A DNA stretch of 64,000 nt, taken from NCBI GenBank assembly GCA_026315105.1, contig CM048746.1, forward strand, positions 146,364,730 through 146,428,729, written 5' to 3'. This document shows positions 45,201 through 56,775 of the stretch, one piece after another. Made by a program: the position numbers and the translations under genes. The notes beneath the pieces were generated by a model, which saw nothing but the letters and a program-made list of their open reading frames with translations, was not told where the DNA came from and ran no database searches. The stretch is from Locusta migratoria. Lineage: Eukaryota > Arthropoda > Insecta > Orthoptera > Acrididae. How positions within the stretch are numbered: the stretch's first letter is position 1; each line of letters opens with the position of its first letter.

Positions 45201-48079
45201 CACGGAGTTCCATCACACAGAAATGACAGCTGCTTCGTTGCAGCGCCCGAGCCGGCGCCCGACGTAGCGAAATTAGAGGACACTGGCAGCGTAGCGAACA
45301 GCTGTCCAAAACTCTGGTACGCCGTAAGGAAATAAGGCGTGTGGCCGATGTGTTATTTTGGATATCTTTTGGTAGCCATGCACATGCTAAAAGGTTGCAG
45401 GTTATATCGCACTTCTGCGCACCAAATGTACAGAATCACCAAGCTAGGAATGTGGGCTGCAGTATATGTGTTGAATGTGTGATATTCCTGGCTTGTGGCC
45501 ACTTCATATTTCTGGCCGCTGGCCGTTTCTTTGCTAACATTGTACGTGTCTTAAACGCGGAAGAAAGACAGCAGTGCAGCATATGTTGAAATGTGGGGTG
45601 GGGAGCAGTAGCATATGGCACAGTAGGTGCTGGTTTCCGTGGGAAAGCCCGCCTATGTTACTGATGCTCTCCTCGCATTAGCTGCTGCATTTCACGTCAC
45701 GTGATTTCTTTTGAAATTAGTTTTGTTTATTATAAACTAAATATTAATTATTCAGAGCTGAGAATTTATTACAAATATCTCTCAAGGACAGGCTAGGTTT
45801 CGGCAGTTTTAAAAGTTTAAGGTGCCTTCTCTTATTGTAACAAGAGAAGAGCGATTTTGCAGAAGGCGCGCGACGGCCCTGTTTTGGCGCGAAATAGAGC
45901 GTCAGGTGCCCTCTCGCAACGCGCCGCAGTTTCAGTCTCGAGCTGACCACTATACGCGCCGGACCGCGCCGGTCATAAGTAAAGATTTGCGTAAATGTGA
46001 TAACAGTCGAGGTCTCAACATGAGCTATGGGCAGCATAGGCCGTATCATATGAACAATAGTTGCTCATTATTTTCATTATTTATTTAATAAATGACATCC
46101 CTGACAATTATAAATCTCGCGAGTCGCTTATTATGCTTCCATCATAAAGAACTTTAGCCTCACTTGTATGCTGTAGAAGAACCAACGACCTGTGTGCTGT
46201 CTTCTGCGCTGGGGACACAACTATAGAAGACAACAGGTTAGTCAGAACTCTATGCTTTCCATAACGACATGGTCAACAACTACGGCACCTCGTGCGTACT
46301 GTAGGGCGGTACAAACGCACACTGCTATGCAACAGCATCCGCAAGGATGCGGAGGTTTTAGGGGACTTGTGGGAGGAAGCAGTACTAACTTCTCCGTCCG
46401 CAAATTAAAACCCAAGGAAGCTTGTAAATGTCAGGATGATAAATTATAGTCATGACTGGCACTGAAGTGATTTATTTCGGAAAAGAATACAGGGGCGTAC
46501 ACAGCGGGAGAAAAATGCGGTAATCTCGCGTCCTCTTCAGGACCGATTTGACGCGTACCGTAGCTAGTAACGTAGAGCGACACTCGTGGTTCCGCTACCG
46601 GTATGAGAGATCCGGAAACAGCTTATGGTTGGTACGGTACGGCACGTTATGAAATTAATAACAATAAATTCGCGTCCAGACCCTCGTCTACGGACGTGAC
46701 AATGTTCGCGGGACCACTCCAACCAGCATCATTACACATCTGACGCAGCACGTCAACCTGCGTGTCAGTTCTATGACAGGACCATCCCACCACTCGAAAG
46801 GCTGTAGTGGAATTTTGGATATCTACGGATTTCTAAAATACAGTGCTTCGAAAGTGTCTATCAAAGTACAGTGCTGCGATTATACTGTATCAGAGATTAT
46901 TACGTCAAAGAGATTATATGATTATTCTGAGATTATATGTTTATTCTGTATTTGTGGACTCGCTCGGTTTTGATTTTGCTGTTGGTGACGGAATGAGGCT
47001 AGTTTTCCGATACATAGACAGGATAGTTGAAATTTGATTTGTATCAGTTAAAAGGAAGTAAATACAATAAAAGATAACAGTCAAAGACAAATTCGCGTTG
47101 CGCGTTTCTCTTCTCGTAGAATAATAAGAAGAAAGAAGAAGCCGTCTTCGCGACCCTGTACACATAATCAAGGTGAGAATTAACGAAGAAAAGACTTTAC
47201 AAAACTCTAATCTAAACATTCAAAAGTGTTTCAGACATCCTGAGACGTTGTAATCAGCGATCAGCTAGAAAGCATATCTGACAAGGAATCTGCAGCCATT
47301 TCACACGGTCGTAAATTCATTAGTTGATGTTGTGAATCTTCGTACGCGGACTCCAGATCGTTTTCTGATGCTTAGCTGCAAACCTCGTATTTACATGTTC
47401 AAGGAATTTACAGAACTTACTGGCATGACTCACAAATACGTAACATATAACATGCAGTTACACGCACATAAGCATAAAGACATTTAAATATAACTTTAAC
47501 TAGCAAATACAGATTAACCATAACAAGGCCACAATTTGACTCCATTCAAACTCGCTCTGGTGGCTGTAGGTATCCCTTGTAAGTCGAAAACTGGTTAACG
47601 AACTAAAATAAACTTGTGGAACATATACAACATTGTAAGCTTTAATTCAAAACTGTCTGTCGTCACGGAAACAAACTATTTCGCAATATTTTGCGACATC
47701 GGGCCCAACACCGGCAGAGATATTCAAACACAGTCTCTTCTGAAGAGAAAGTAATTACTCTTTCAAAAATATTCGTGAATTACAAACTCAAGTTAATTGT
47801 AACTATGGATAAACCACAGACAACCCTAAAAAACAGATGTACCATAATAAGGACAGATAACAACAGAAATTCACACATCAAGTAAAACGTTTCGCATCTC
47901 CTGTCTGTGCTTTAAACACCTCCCTCCTGGAAACACCTCCCTCCTGGATTCACGTCGGCATGGTTCGAAAAACCTGTCCGTTTGAACTGACAAAAACTGT
48001 AAATAATGTTGACTATACTTCCATCTGTCTAAAGCACATCTTTCATTCAGTGTACAGCGTAGTAACAGTGTAGAGAGTT
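45201..48079. other. about 2.9 kb with no recognisable gene or repeat
   Basis: Composition varies (CG-rich near 45840-45990). Short open frames have no recognised domain. Parts of 46500-47250 may be an LTR or other unrecognised repeat, but I cannot show ends. Confidence 0.5.
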
Positions 48080-48400
48080 TGCGGGTATGAACGTTAGCCT
48101 ATGGCAAGAAGATTAATATCAATGTTAGAAGTCACACGGATTGTTACTTTACTTCGACAACGACCTCCAACAAGAGAAGTTGCAAGGCGAGTAGTCGAGG
48201 GTCAGAGTGACACGGAAAGGGCCTGGAATCGCTTTCAAACTGCAGGTAGTGTCTTGACTTTACCGGTATTGCTCGCCCTAAGGCAGCAACTGCGGGACAG
48301 ACCAGTGTCTGCGACGTCTTGCCTGAATTAATCCCGACCAAACTGCCACTACGATAAACAATGACTTAGAGCGGGCCACTAGGAGGCAAGTGTCAAACCA
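48080..48400 (+). pseudogene. Tc1-like transposase N-terminal fragment
   Basis: RIVTLLRQRPPTREVARRVV then SDTERAWNRFQTAGSV match the first helix-turn-helix of Tc1 transposases (R-E-V-A-R-R-L then W-x-R-F). After GSV the frame shifts (a RPKAATAGQTSV-like segment in another frame). No DDE part follows, and a different repeat starts at 48526. Confidence 0.7.
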
Positions 48401-48525
48401 GGCAGATTAGATTAGATGAATACTTGTTCCATAGATCATATATACGACATTTCGTAATGACGTGGAACGTGTCAGTTTAGTAAATGTTGTCTACACTTGA
48501 CAATCAATATTTTAAGGAATGAAAC

Positions 48526-48889
48526 TTTCACTCTGCAGCGGAGTGTGGGCTGATATGAAACTTCCCGGCAGTTAAAATTGTGTGTCGGAACCGTGACTCG
48601 TCGAACCTGGGTTATTTGCCATTCGCGGGCAAGCGCTCTACTGATTGAGCTATCCCGACACGACTTCCAGGAGTGCTAGTCTTGCATGTTTCGCAGCAGG
48701 AGAGCTTCTGTGAAGTTTGGAAAGTAGGAGGCGAGGTACTGGCGGAAGTAAAGTTGTGAGGCGGCATCGTGAGTCGTGTCGGTATAGCTCAGTCGGTAGA
48801 GCGCTTGCCCGCGAAAGGGAAAGGTCCCAGGTTCCAGTCCCGGTTACGGCACACAATTTTAATCTGCCAGGAAGTTTCAATATTTTAAG
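48526..48889. mobile_element. SINE-D snapback element with two opposed tRNA-like modules
   Basis: One tRNA-like module runs on the minus strand (about 48594-48665, GATAGCTCAATCAGTAGAGC) and another on the plus strand (about 48777-48853, GTATAGCTCAGTCGGTAGAG). Their outer flanks TGAAACTTCCCGGCAGTTAA and AATCTGCCAGGAAGTTTCA are inverted repeats, so the unit can fold back on itself. Confidence 0.85.
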
Positions 48890-48894
48890 AATTT

Positions 48895-49957
48895 TTTATA
48901 ACTTCTTTTTCTTTAATTTTTTAAAATTTTTATCTAAAAATTAATTTACATTGTAGAAGGAGTTGCCATTCAGAAATTCCTTTCATTTCTGTTTAAATAC
49001 TAGTTGGCTATCTGTCATACTTTTGATGCTACTTGGTGAGTGACCAAAGACTTTTGTGGAGGCATAATTCACCCCTTTCTGAGCGAATGTTAGATTTGAC
49101 CTTGAATGGTGAATATCATCCTTTCTCCTAGTGTTGTAGCTATGTACATTGCTATTACTTTTCAATAGGGTCGGATTGCTAATAACAAAAATCATGAGTG
49201 AGTATATAAAAATATATTGTGAAGCTACAGTGAAGATCAATTGATCCCTAAATAAATGTCTGCAGAATACTCTTGGGTAGGCTCCAGCAATTATTCTGAT
49301 TGCACGCTTTTGTGCAATGAAAACATTTTTACTCAATGTTGAATTGCCTATGAATATAATCCCATTGAAAGCAGTGAATGAAAATAGGCTCAGTAAGCTT
49401 ACTGAGATGTATATCACCGAATTTTGCAATGACTCTGATAGAATAAGTAGCTGAACTCAAACGTTTCAGATGATCTTCAATATGTTTCTTCAATTCAGTC
49501 CCTGGTCAATGCAAACACTTAAAATTTTTGAATATTCTACCTTAGCTACAGATTTATGTTCAAAGTCTAAATTTATTAATGGTGTCATGCCATTTCCTGT
49601 ATGAAACTGTATATACTGGATTTTATCAAAGTTTAATTAGAGAACCACTTAATAACTTTCTGAAAGATATCATTTACAATTTTATCAGTTAATTCCTGTT
49701 TGTCAGGTGGGATAGCTATACTTGTATCATCAGCAAAAAGTACTAGCTTAGCATCTTCGTGAATGTAGAATGGCAAGTCATTAATATATATTAAGAACAG
49801 CAAAGAACCCAAGACCGAACCTTGTGGGACACTATTTTTGATAGCTCCCCAGTTAGAGGAATTAATTGTTTAATCTATATCACGTGAACTGCTTGTTTCA
49901 ACATCCTGCACTCTTCCGGTTAAGTATGATTTAAACCATTTGTGCACTGTTCCACAG
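48895..49957 (-). pseudogene. LINE reverse transcriptase, Jockey/R1-like
   Basis: From 49957 down: WFKSYLTGRVQDVE, a SVPQGSVLGSLLFLIYINDL block (about 49840-49780), then LVLFADDTS (FADD at 49726-49737), the intact RT active site, then a frameshifted thumb region. The C-terminus (49429-49000) has IAQKRAIRIIAGAYPRV and a VHSYNTRRKDD segment, typical of Jockey-like and related LINEs. A stop breaks the frame after DID near 49870 and others occur near 49620 and 49440. The RNA template is copied at a nicked target site in this family. An A32 run abuts the upstream edge. The endonuclease half is absent. Confidence 0.87.
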
Positions 49958-49959
49958 CA

Positions 49960-49960
<1 letters not shown>

Positions 49961-49992
<32 letters not shown>
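49961..49992. repeat. poly(A), 32 bases
   Basis: Lies at the 5' side of the minus-strand LINE fragment, so it is not that element's tail. It may mark a break point or a separate retroposed tail. Confidence 0.9.
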
Positions 49993-49993
<1 letters not shown>

Positions 49994-50603
49994 ACTTCAC
50001 AACTCTCTGTATTGTAGATGTGCACGCAGATACCCGCTACCTCAACCCAGACACTTTGCCACACAGTACAGATAGGCCCAAAATCACCAAGAATGGATTA
50101 TAAAAAATTTCCACAAAATTCTTTTGATACGTGAATACCGCATACGTCTGATATCAAATGACCGTTGACAACGTGTGCTTGTGGAACGCACGCCAGCGGC
50201 ATTCCAAAAAACTAGTACAGAACGGTGCCGGATGACTGAAGTTCTGAGAGTTTTGGACGCCATTCTTACCCATAAGGACATTGCCAAGTCTCCGCAATAA
50301 AGGAGTAACATCCTCCAATTCATTGTTGAATCGTCTCATCAGCACGTCTGGGAAGAATCCAAGTGCATGGACTACAGTTTCTGAGCCCATCGTGTAGGCA
50401 TACGCAGAGGCTTCATCAGTCGTATCGGTATTGCAACATTGGATTGGCCTGCATATTCTCGGGAAAAGAATGCAACTGAACATTATTGGATTAAATTGGA
50501 AATAGTTGTGCGTGCACATCCTGACCAACCGCGAAATACGCCGGAGTTAAGCAAGATTGCCATTGAGGGTTAGGATAAATTATCCCCTAGTGATTAAATG
50601 AAT
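49993..50603. other. no recognisable gene
   Basis: A 124-codon minus frame (50154-50528) has no recognised motif. Confidence 0.5.
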
Positions 50604-50629
50604 ACTAGCTCACCATGCCACGCAGGGTG
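50604..50629 (-). mobile_element. Helitron 3' terminus
   Basis: On the minus strand a hairpin (CACCCTGC...GCATGGTG, 50611-50629) is followed by AG, CTAG and a T. The matching 5' end is not found. Confidence 0.55.
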
Positions 50630-50847
50630 CGACCTTGCATTCATCCAGGGATCAGGCAACTGTTTATTGAATGAGGTTGTTTCAAATTTGTCTTACCTCA
50701 TGAAAAGTGATTTCATGTTATGTTCCAATTCAATAGTAGTGATTTCTTATGTTTTGCTTGTCAATAAATCGGAGTATGTGTTACTTTATAACAACCCTTT
50801 CTCTATGATACAGAAGACCATAGAAATTTTGTTTGATAGGTGATGCA

Positions 50848-51085
50848 ACTTTTTAATGTATGTGTATATCCTTCGCAAGCATGTGTTCATGTTCTCTTGT
50901 TTTCATCGGAGTAAGGGGCAATTATAAACATTAGAAGGTATTTCATCGTGTACATGTTGTAACTTACTTTTTAATTTATGTGTATATCCTTCGCAAGCAT
51001 GTGTTCATGTTCTCTTGTTTTCATCGCAGTAAGGGGCAATTATATACATTAGAAAGTATTTCATCGTGTACATATTGTAACTTAT
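50848..51085. repeat. tandem duplication, period about 118 bp
   Basis: Two nearly identical copies beginning TTTTTAATGTATG / TTTTTAATTTATG and including CTTCGCAAGCATGTGTTCAT; few substitutions. Confidence 0.93.
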
Positions 51086-51972
51086 GTGGCTAAATTTTTG
51101 ACATCCGGTTGTCTCCTCATTTCTTTCCCGGTAAGTCACGTCTTTTGTCAATTTAATTTTGTATGCAAGGTAAAATATATTAACTATTTCGTTAATTACG
51201 GTTAGTGGAAAAATAATAAAAACACTATCCCTGCGACAACTCTGAGTGTCTGCTTTTTCAGCGCTTGTAACATTAGCCTCTCGCCAGGTGTCGAAAGGTA
51301 ACAACTTTAATGGCACAGAGTGCCGCGACTGTATGAATCCGACTGTGAATACACAATATCTCACACAAATAAGCGTTTTTGGCGTATTCACATCGTAGTA
51401 AAAGCTGGAGGTACGATAATGAAGCTGCAACTTTCAGATGAACGTTGGTACAGGAAAAAATTCTACACAAAATAATACAGACTTCCTTATTAAATTTGCA
51501 ATTGATTCTTCATTCTTAGAAATCCTCAGTATCTCATCATCTGATAATGAACCTCGAAGTGATAGTTACTGACATTCATGTCAAATTTTCTAAATACATA
51601 TGAAACATACCGATTCATTTCAAAATTTTGCCGAATGATTTGACGCCATCTACGCAGAGAATAACTTCCACGGTTAGGTGATATCCTTAATTTTTATTCC
51701 ACGATAAGTCATGTCACCAAAATAGCAGTTTTGAGTGGATTTTAACCTTCAGGCCACCTTCGAACACGCAAAGATAGCCTGCTGACACTTGTTATACGTA
51801 TTGGAACAAGTTAACGCCAAAACCACTTCGAGTTGAGAAAAGTCTAACGTTTAGGTAATATTCCATCAGAAAGTAAACTGGAGCATAATTTTGTTTCGAT
51901 GTGACGATTACAATATACACGCTGCAGATATTCTGCAAAAGCGTTAATACCGTTTAACCAAAATATTCTACA
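51086..51972. other. no recognisable gene
   Basis: A 141-codon minus frame (51005-51430) overlaps the tandem duplication and has no recognised domain. Confidence 0.5.
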
Positions 51973-54152
51973 CTAGCTTATATGCCCCTGCTTCGCAACG
52001 GTTGTTAAAGAGAGACCTGTGTATATCATGGTTTTTTAGGGTTCCAAACCAAGGTCAGCAATAAAAGAATCCTTGTTGGATCGCTCTGTCAATAAACTCA
52101 GTTCTCCTACCCAAGATGTCAAACTTAAGTGGAAGTCATTGTCGAAAACGATGAATGTTCATGAAGTTTTTCATACAAAAAGTGAAATTAATTGAAGTCC
52201 GTACTCTGAAACGATGTAAATTCATTGTTAGTTTGTGTTCATGAAGTTAAGACTGAGGAGTGTAATTGTCCATCTGGCATAAACTTCTGGAAACACTTCT
52301 ATCGTTGAGATGAGAAATAGTAATAATAATAACAGTACCATGAATTGGTTCTACGGCGTAGTACTAAACTGTTTATCTCTCTCACTAAGTGTATGCTAAA
52401 GTATTAGAATGTTGCAGTGTTGCAGTGGGGACAAGGTAGTTATTATGTATGCTGTGCTCCATATTATCGAAAAGTCAACGAATACTGAAAGTCTGGTAAT
52501 TCAATCAACAGAGCAGTTCATGTCATGGTAGTGTCAATGTGTGATGAATTAATTCTTGGTAATCGTTGAAGGAATGGCGTCAGCTGATCGTCTGTACAGA
52601 ACTTTCATCAAATATAGTAGTATTTCCAGTGAATTATCTTGACTGATAGCAGCATCGGCCACTCTTTCAGCTAATACATGTCCTCACATCCTGCAGTGAT
52701 TACTTCGTAAAGCGTGAAGTTGAAATCGATCTCTAAGTACAATTGTCTCTGCAAAATAAGACGTCTGTCTCTATCTTAATGTAGTCCGCCCCAAAAGTAA
52801 GTAATTACAAATTTTCATCAGAATATTGTACTGAACAATTATGTAATCATGGAGGTTTCTGATGAGTTTGTTGCTTGCGTGTGTATATTATCTCTAGTGG
52901 CAGCCACAGAGCAGAAATATCTCTGGAGTGAGCATTCAGATGCGCAGAACAGATTTTCTGTCCTCATCATAAAGGTGGAAATATCATCTGATATTGAGAA
53001 AAATCTACTAATCGATGATTTCATCTTGGCCCTTCTTTGTTTGGTTAAGACGCATGACTATATGTAAATGGCCCTTTTAGTGACGCTTCCTTGTTGCTTC
53101 TGTGACACATTTATTTAGATATTATTTCATGCTACATGGTTGCTCTGCGAAAAGTAGGTGAGGCTTCTTTGCAGCCAATGCGGTACAGACCAATCCTAAG
53201 GGCAAATAAATGTGTGAAAAGAGTGGATTTGTCTCAGTATCACTTGGTAATTCTAGCTTACAGTAATGTTGAGAAGATGCACAGAAGCCAATGCTCACTC
53301 CATAGATATTTCTACTCTATGTATAATTTAGTGGTTATACCCGTCGAAAGATGCACTTCTTTTCTTTCCATGGCATTGCAAAGCATATGGGATACAGCTA
53401 GGAAGAAAAAAATGTGTCCTACCTGTGCTAAACTTTACTTGCAGTGGCAGCAGTCTATTTGCTACCGTTGACAACGAACTATTTGCTTTAGGATGATGAT
53501 TAATTTACGGAATAGAACAGCATAAATTGTTTATTTCATCGTGAACATAAAGAATTATTCCCCTTACTCTACGTGACTGATTTTTGAAAAGCTTTCAACG
53601 GCCGTTGCCAACATCAGTGCACAACGCCCCCTTCTTGTAGTGTATTACACCATAGTTTCGAGAATGAAAAAAACGCATCAACGCCATAATTAGTTATTTG
53701 GTGTACCATGTAACTGACGTCGCCTCACTTTGTCCTTTCCTATACTATGGCGTTTTCGAGGCATTCCTAAACAGAACACACTCAAAATGTAATGAGGATA
53801 CACCGTCATCAGAAAGGGAACTACACAAGTTCCATTTTCCTTGCAAAGAATTCTTATGTAAATTAGATCATCGACAGTCATGAAGGAATTTCGTTATGTT
53901 TTAAATTCAAATGATACCCGCGGAAAGAAACAGGTTTTTAATAGTTGAAAAAACAGACAGGACGGTTACTGAAAACACTAAAAATTACGATATTTTTCTC
54001 CCGTGATCCGATTTTGATGATATTATGCCTATATGTTGACCCAAACTTTTCTCATGTTTCCTGTGAAAACCGCATGAAGATTCGTCCAGTAGTTTTGAAG
54101 ATTGATGGGAACAGCGAAAGGCCTTCATTTACAGATTTATTATTAGTACAGA
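51973..54152 (-). mobile_element. Helitron-like element, non-autonomous (2180 bp)
   Basis: Minus orientation: starts TCTGTACTAATAATAAATCT (54152) after an A, and ends with hairpin CCGTTGCGAAGCAGGGG (51985-52001), spacer and CTAG (51973-51976) before T. No helicase or Rep motif found. An internal inverted repeat (AGAAATATCTCTGGAGTGAG near 52913-52932 and its complement near 53295-53314) lies inside. Confidence 0.7.
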
Positions 54153-54199
54153 TAAGATTCAGACAGATTCAGACAGATGTAGGTTGTCGTTCTTATGTG

Positions 54200-54290
54200 G
54201 GGATGAAGAGGCTTGCTCAGGATAGAGTAGGGTGGAGAGCTGCATCAAACCAGTCTCCGGACTGAAGACCACAACAACACAACACAGATA
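54200..54290 (+). mobile_element. LINE 3' tail (RTE/CFDP2-like)
   Basis: GATGAAGAGGCTTGCTCAGG ... CCAGTCTCCGGACTGAAGAC ... ACAACAACACAACAC, the same tail as at 11222 and 32340. Confidence 0.85.
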
Positions 54291-54977
54291 ATATTAACGA
54301 AATGTAAATGAAACGTCTGTTTCCAGTATTTGCTAATGCTACTCGAATAAAAGAAGAGAAAGAAAGCCCTTTTGAGCACGCAGTTGTCCTCAGTGGTGGA
54401 AGTAACTGGTAGATGTGACGTAGGATGACCCAAAGGTTCGTTAACATGTGAAAAGTCAGTACTTCACGGATTAATGTAGGTACAGAGGTACAAATTTACA
54501 CACATATTTCAAATGATATTAGGGTTTATCGAAGCCTAAAAACTGTTCACAGAATGACTAAAACATCTGATTCATTAGCTGTAACTGTCATAACATTTTT
54601 ATTACGAAGAATGTACTTTGTAACAAGTTGACCGTTTTTTCTCAACAATACCTGTAACCGACAAACAACGTTGTGAACACCATTAAATCTACACCTACAG
54701 CTACATTTTGCAGGCCTGTCATCGTATGTGTTTATGCTGTCACTTCCCGCACCAACAAAAGTTGGTAGCACCTCCTGTTTTCGTTGTTCAGTTATTAAGA
54801 CAGTTGAAGATTTTACAGTGTGATGAGAAAAGAAACAAGAGTTATTATATGAAAACATAATCTCGTTTTATCATTCTTAACACCTACGAACACAAATGAT
54901 AATAGTGCATATTTATGGCAAATCCCTTTCGAATTATAAAAGTTTCGCTGATCTCCTCGTAAAATTAATATTAAATA
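54291..54977. other. no recognisable gene
   Basis: No supported feature. Confidence 0.5.
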
Positions 54978-56690
54978 TCGGTGCCACCATTTTAGTGCTC
55001 ACATATTCATATAATGATGAGAATAATAATCGCGGACGCACACATGAAATTCGTTTCCTTTATTGTCTCGTTATATAAATACAAGTAAACGAAAATTGAA
55101 ATACCTATATTATACAATGAAGCTAATAAACTTACATAATTCGAAAGGGCCTCTACCACAAATGTACACATGACAAAAGTGATGTGTTTATTATGGAAAA
55201 CAGCCAAGAACGCTTATAATTTTTATTTAGATAACCGGTTTCCGCATATAAAACCGGCAACTTCGGAGCATTCATGTTAGTCACACATGACAAAGAATTT
55301 TAAAAAATGTATTATGACTAGTCAACAATAATGTTGGTGAATAAGTATGTTTTTAAAAGTTTTTATTTGTGATGTGGTGATTGAATTAAAGGTCTGAAAA
55401 TGGCAGTTCAATCTGCCGAAAACGGTCATCTAAATACCACCAAAAACATAAAATATACAAAACTGCAAGTCTCGCGACTAATTCCTTCCACCATAAAATG
55501 TCGTGAGATCTCATGAGAAACCAAGTCGGTTATTTTAGTTAGTGTTCATGGAACCACCTATTCAACACATTGTAATAATTTTTTATCTAATTAGTTATCT
55601 ACCATCATCTGTACTGACTATATCAAAATTATACATCTTTTTTTCTATAATAAATACAATGACTTGGCAATCGCACCATAATATAATGACCTAAGAATAG
55701 TAATATAAAGATCTGGCAATTGCACATTGTCATAATGACATAACAACAATTTATATTCCATTATGCAACCAAACGTAATCACATAATAATGAAGTACACC
55801 CACATGTGCTTAAAGTTTTTTTAAGGATTAGTGCAGGTCTATGCTGCCATGGGAAACCACGTCGATTATTTTAGTTAGTATTCATAGCATCACTTATTTG
55901 TTATGTACCACTTATTTGTTACCTACTACTTATTTGTTATCTTGCAACATATATAGCGACTATATTAGTATTATACATCTTTATTTCTATAATACATATA
56001 ATAACTTTGCATGACATAAAACTACATATAATGACCGGACAATTACACATCGACATATAAAAATAATTTATATTCCTCTACGCAACCAATGCAATACCTC
56101 ACTTTTGCATAAATATTAGTTTACGTCGTCATGCGATTGCCAAGTCATTATATTTATTATAGAAATGAAGATGTATAATTTGATATAGTCAGTATAGATG
56201 TTGGTAGATAAGTAATTAGATTAAAAATTATGACAAGGTGTCGAATAGATGGATCCAGGAACACTAACTAAAATAACCGACATGGTTTCTCTTGAGAACT
56301 CACGACATTTTATGGTGGAAGGAATTCCTCGCCAGAGTTGCATTTTTGTATATTTTATGTTTTTAGTGGGATTTAGACGAACTTTTTCGGCAGATTGAAC
56401 TGCCGTTTTCGGATCTCTCATTTCATTCATCACATCAAAAATAAAAACTTTTAAAGACATTATATGCGGAAACCGGTTATCAAAATAAAATTATAAGCGT
56501 TCTTGGCTGTTTTCCATAATAAATACATGACTTTTGTCATGTGCACATCTGTGGTAGAGCCCCTTTCGAATTATGTAAGTTTATTACCTTCATTGTATAA
56601 TATAGGTATTTCAGTTTTCGTTTACTGGTATTTATATAACGAGACCTCTCATCATTATATGAATACGAGAACACTAAAATCGAGGCACCT
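54978..56690. repeat. large foldback with direct and inverted repeats
   Basis: The left arm (54978-55674) is the inverse of 56132-56690; both include a CGGAAACCGGTTAT-type box (55238-55255 and 56465-56480) and GGCAGTTCAATCTGCCGAAA near 55399 with its complement near 56390. Left-only insertions occur near 55025 and 55265-55345. The spacer (55675-56131) contains a third, direct copy of part of the arm (55850-56100 against 55528-55795). Confidence 0.85.
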
Positions 56691-56775
56691 CAAGAATGGG
56701 ACCAACGACGACTGAAGAAAATCGCTTAATACGACGGACTTCAGTGCTGGGTCATCAACAAGTGTTAGCGTGCGT

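Noticed and set aside
43816..45208. 8-bp duplication for the hAT relic
   Set aside because: The flanking 8-mers AGCCACAC and CACGGAGT do not match, so the element limits rest only on the end repeats and coding content.
51005..51430. 141-codon minus-strand ORF
   Set aside because: No recognised motif, and part of it covers the 118-bp tandem duplication.
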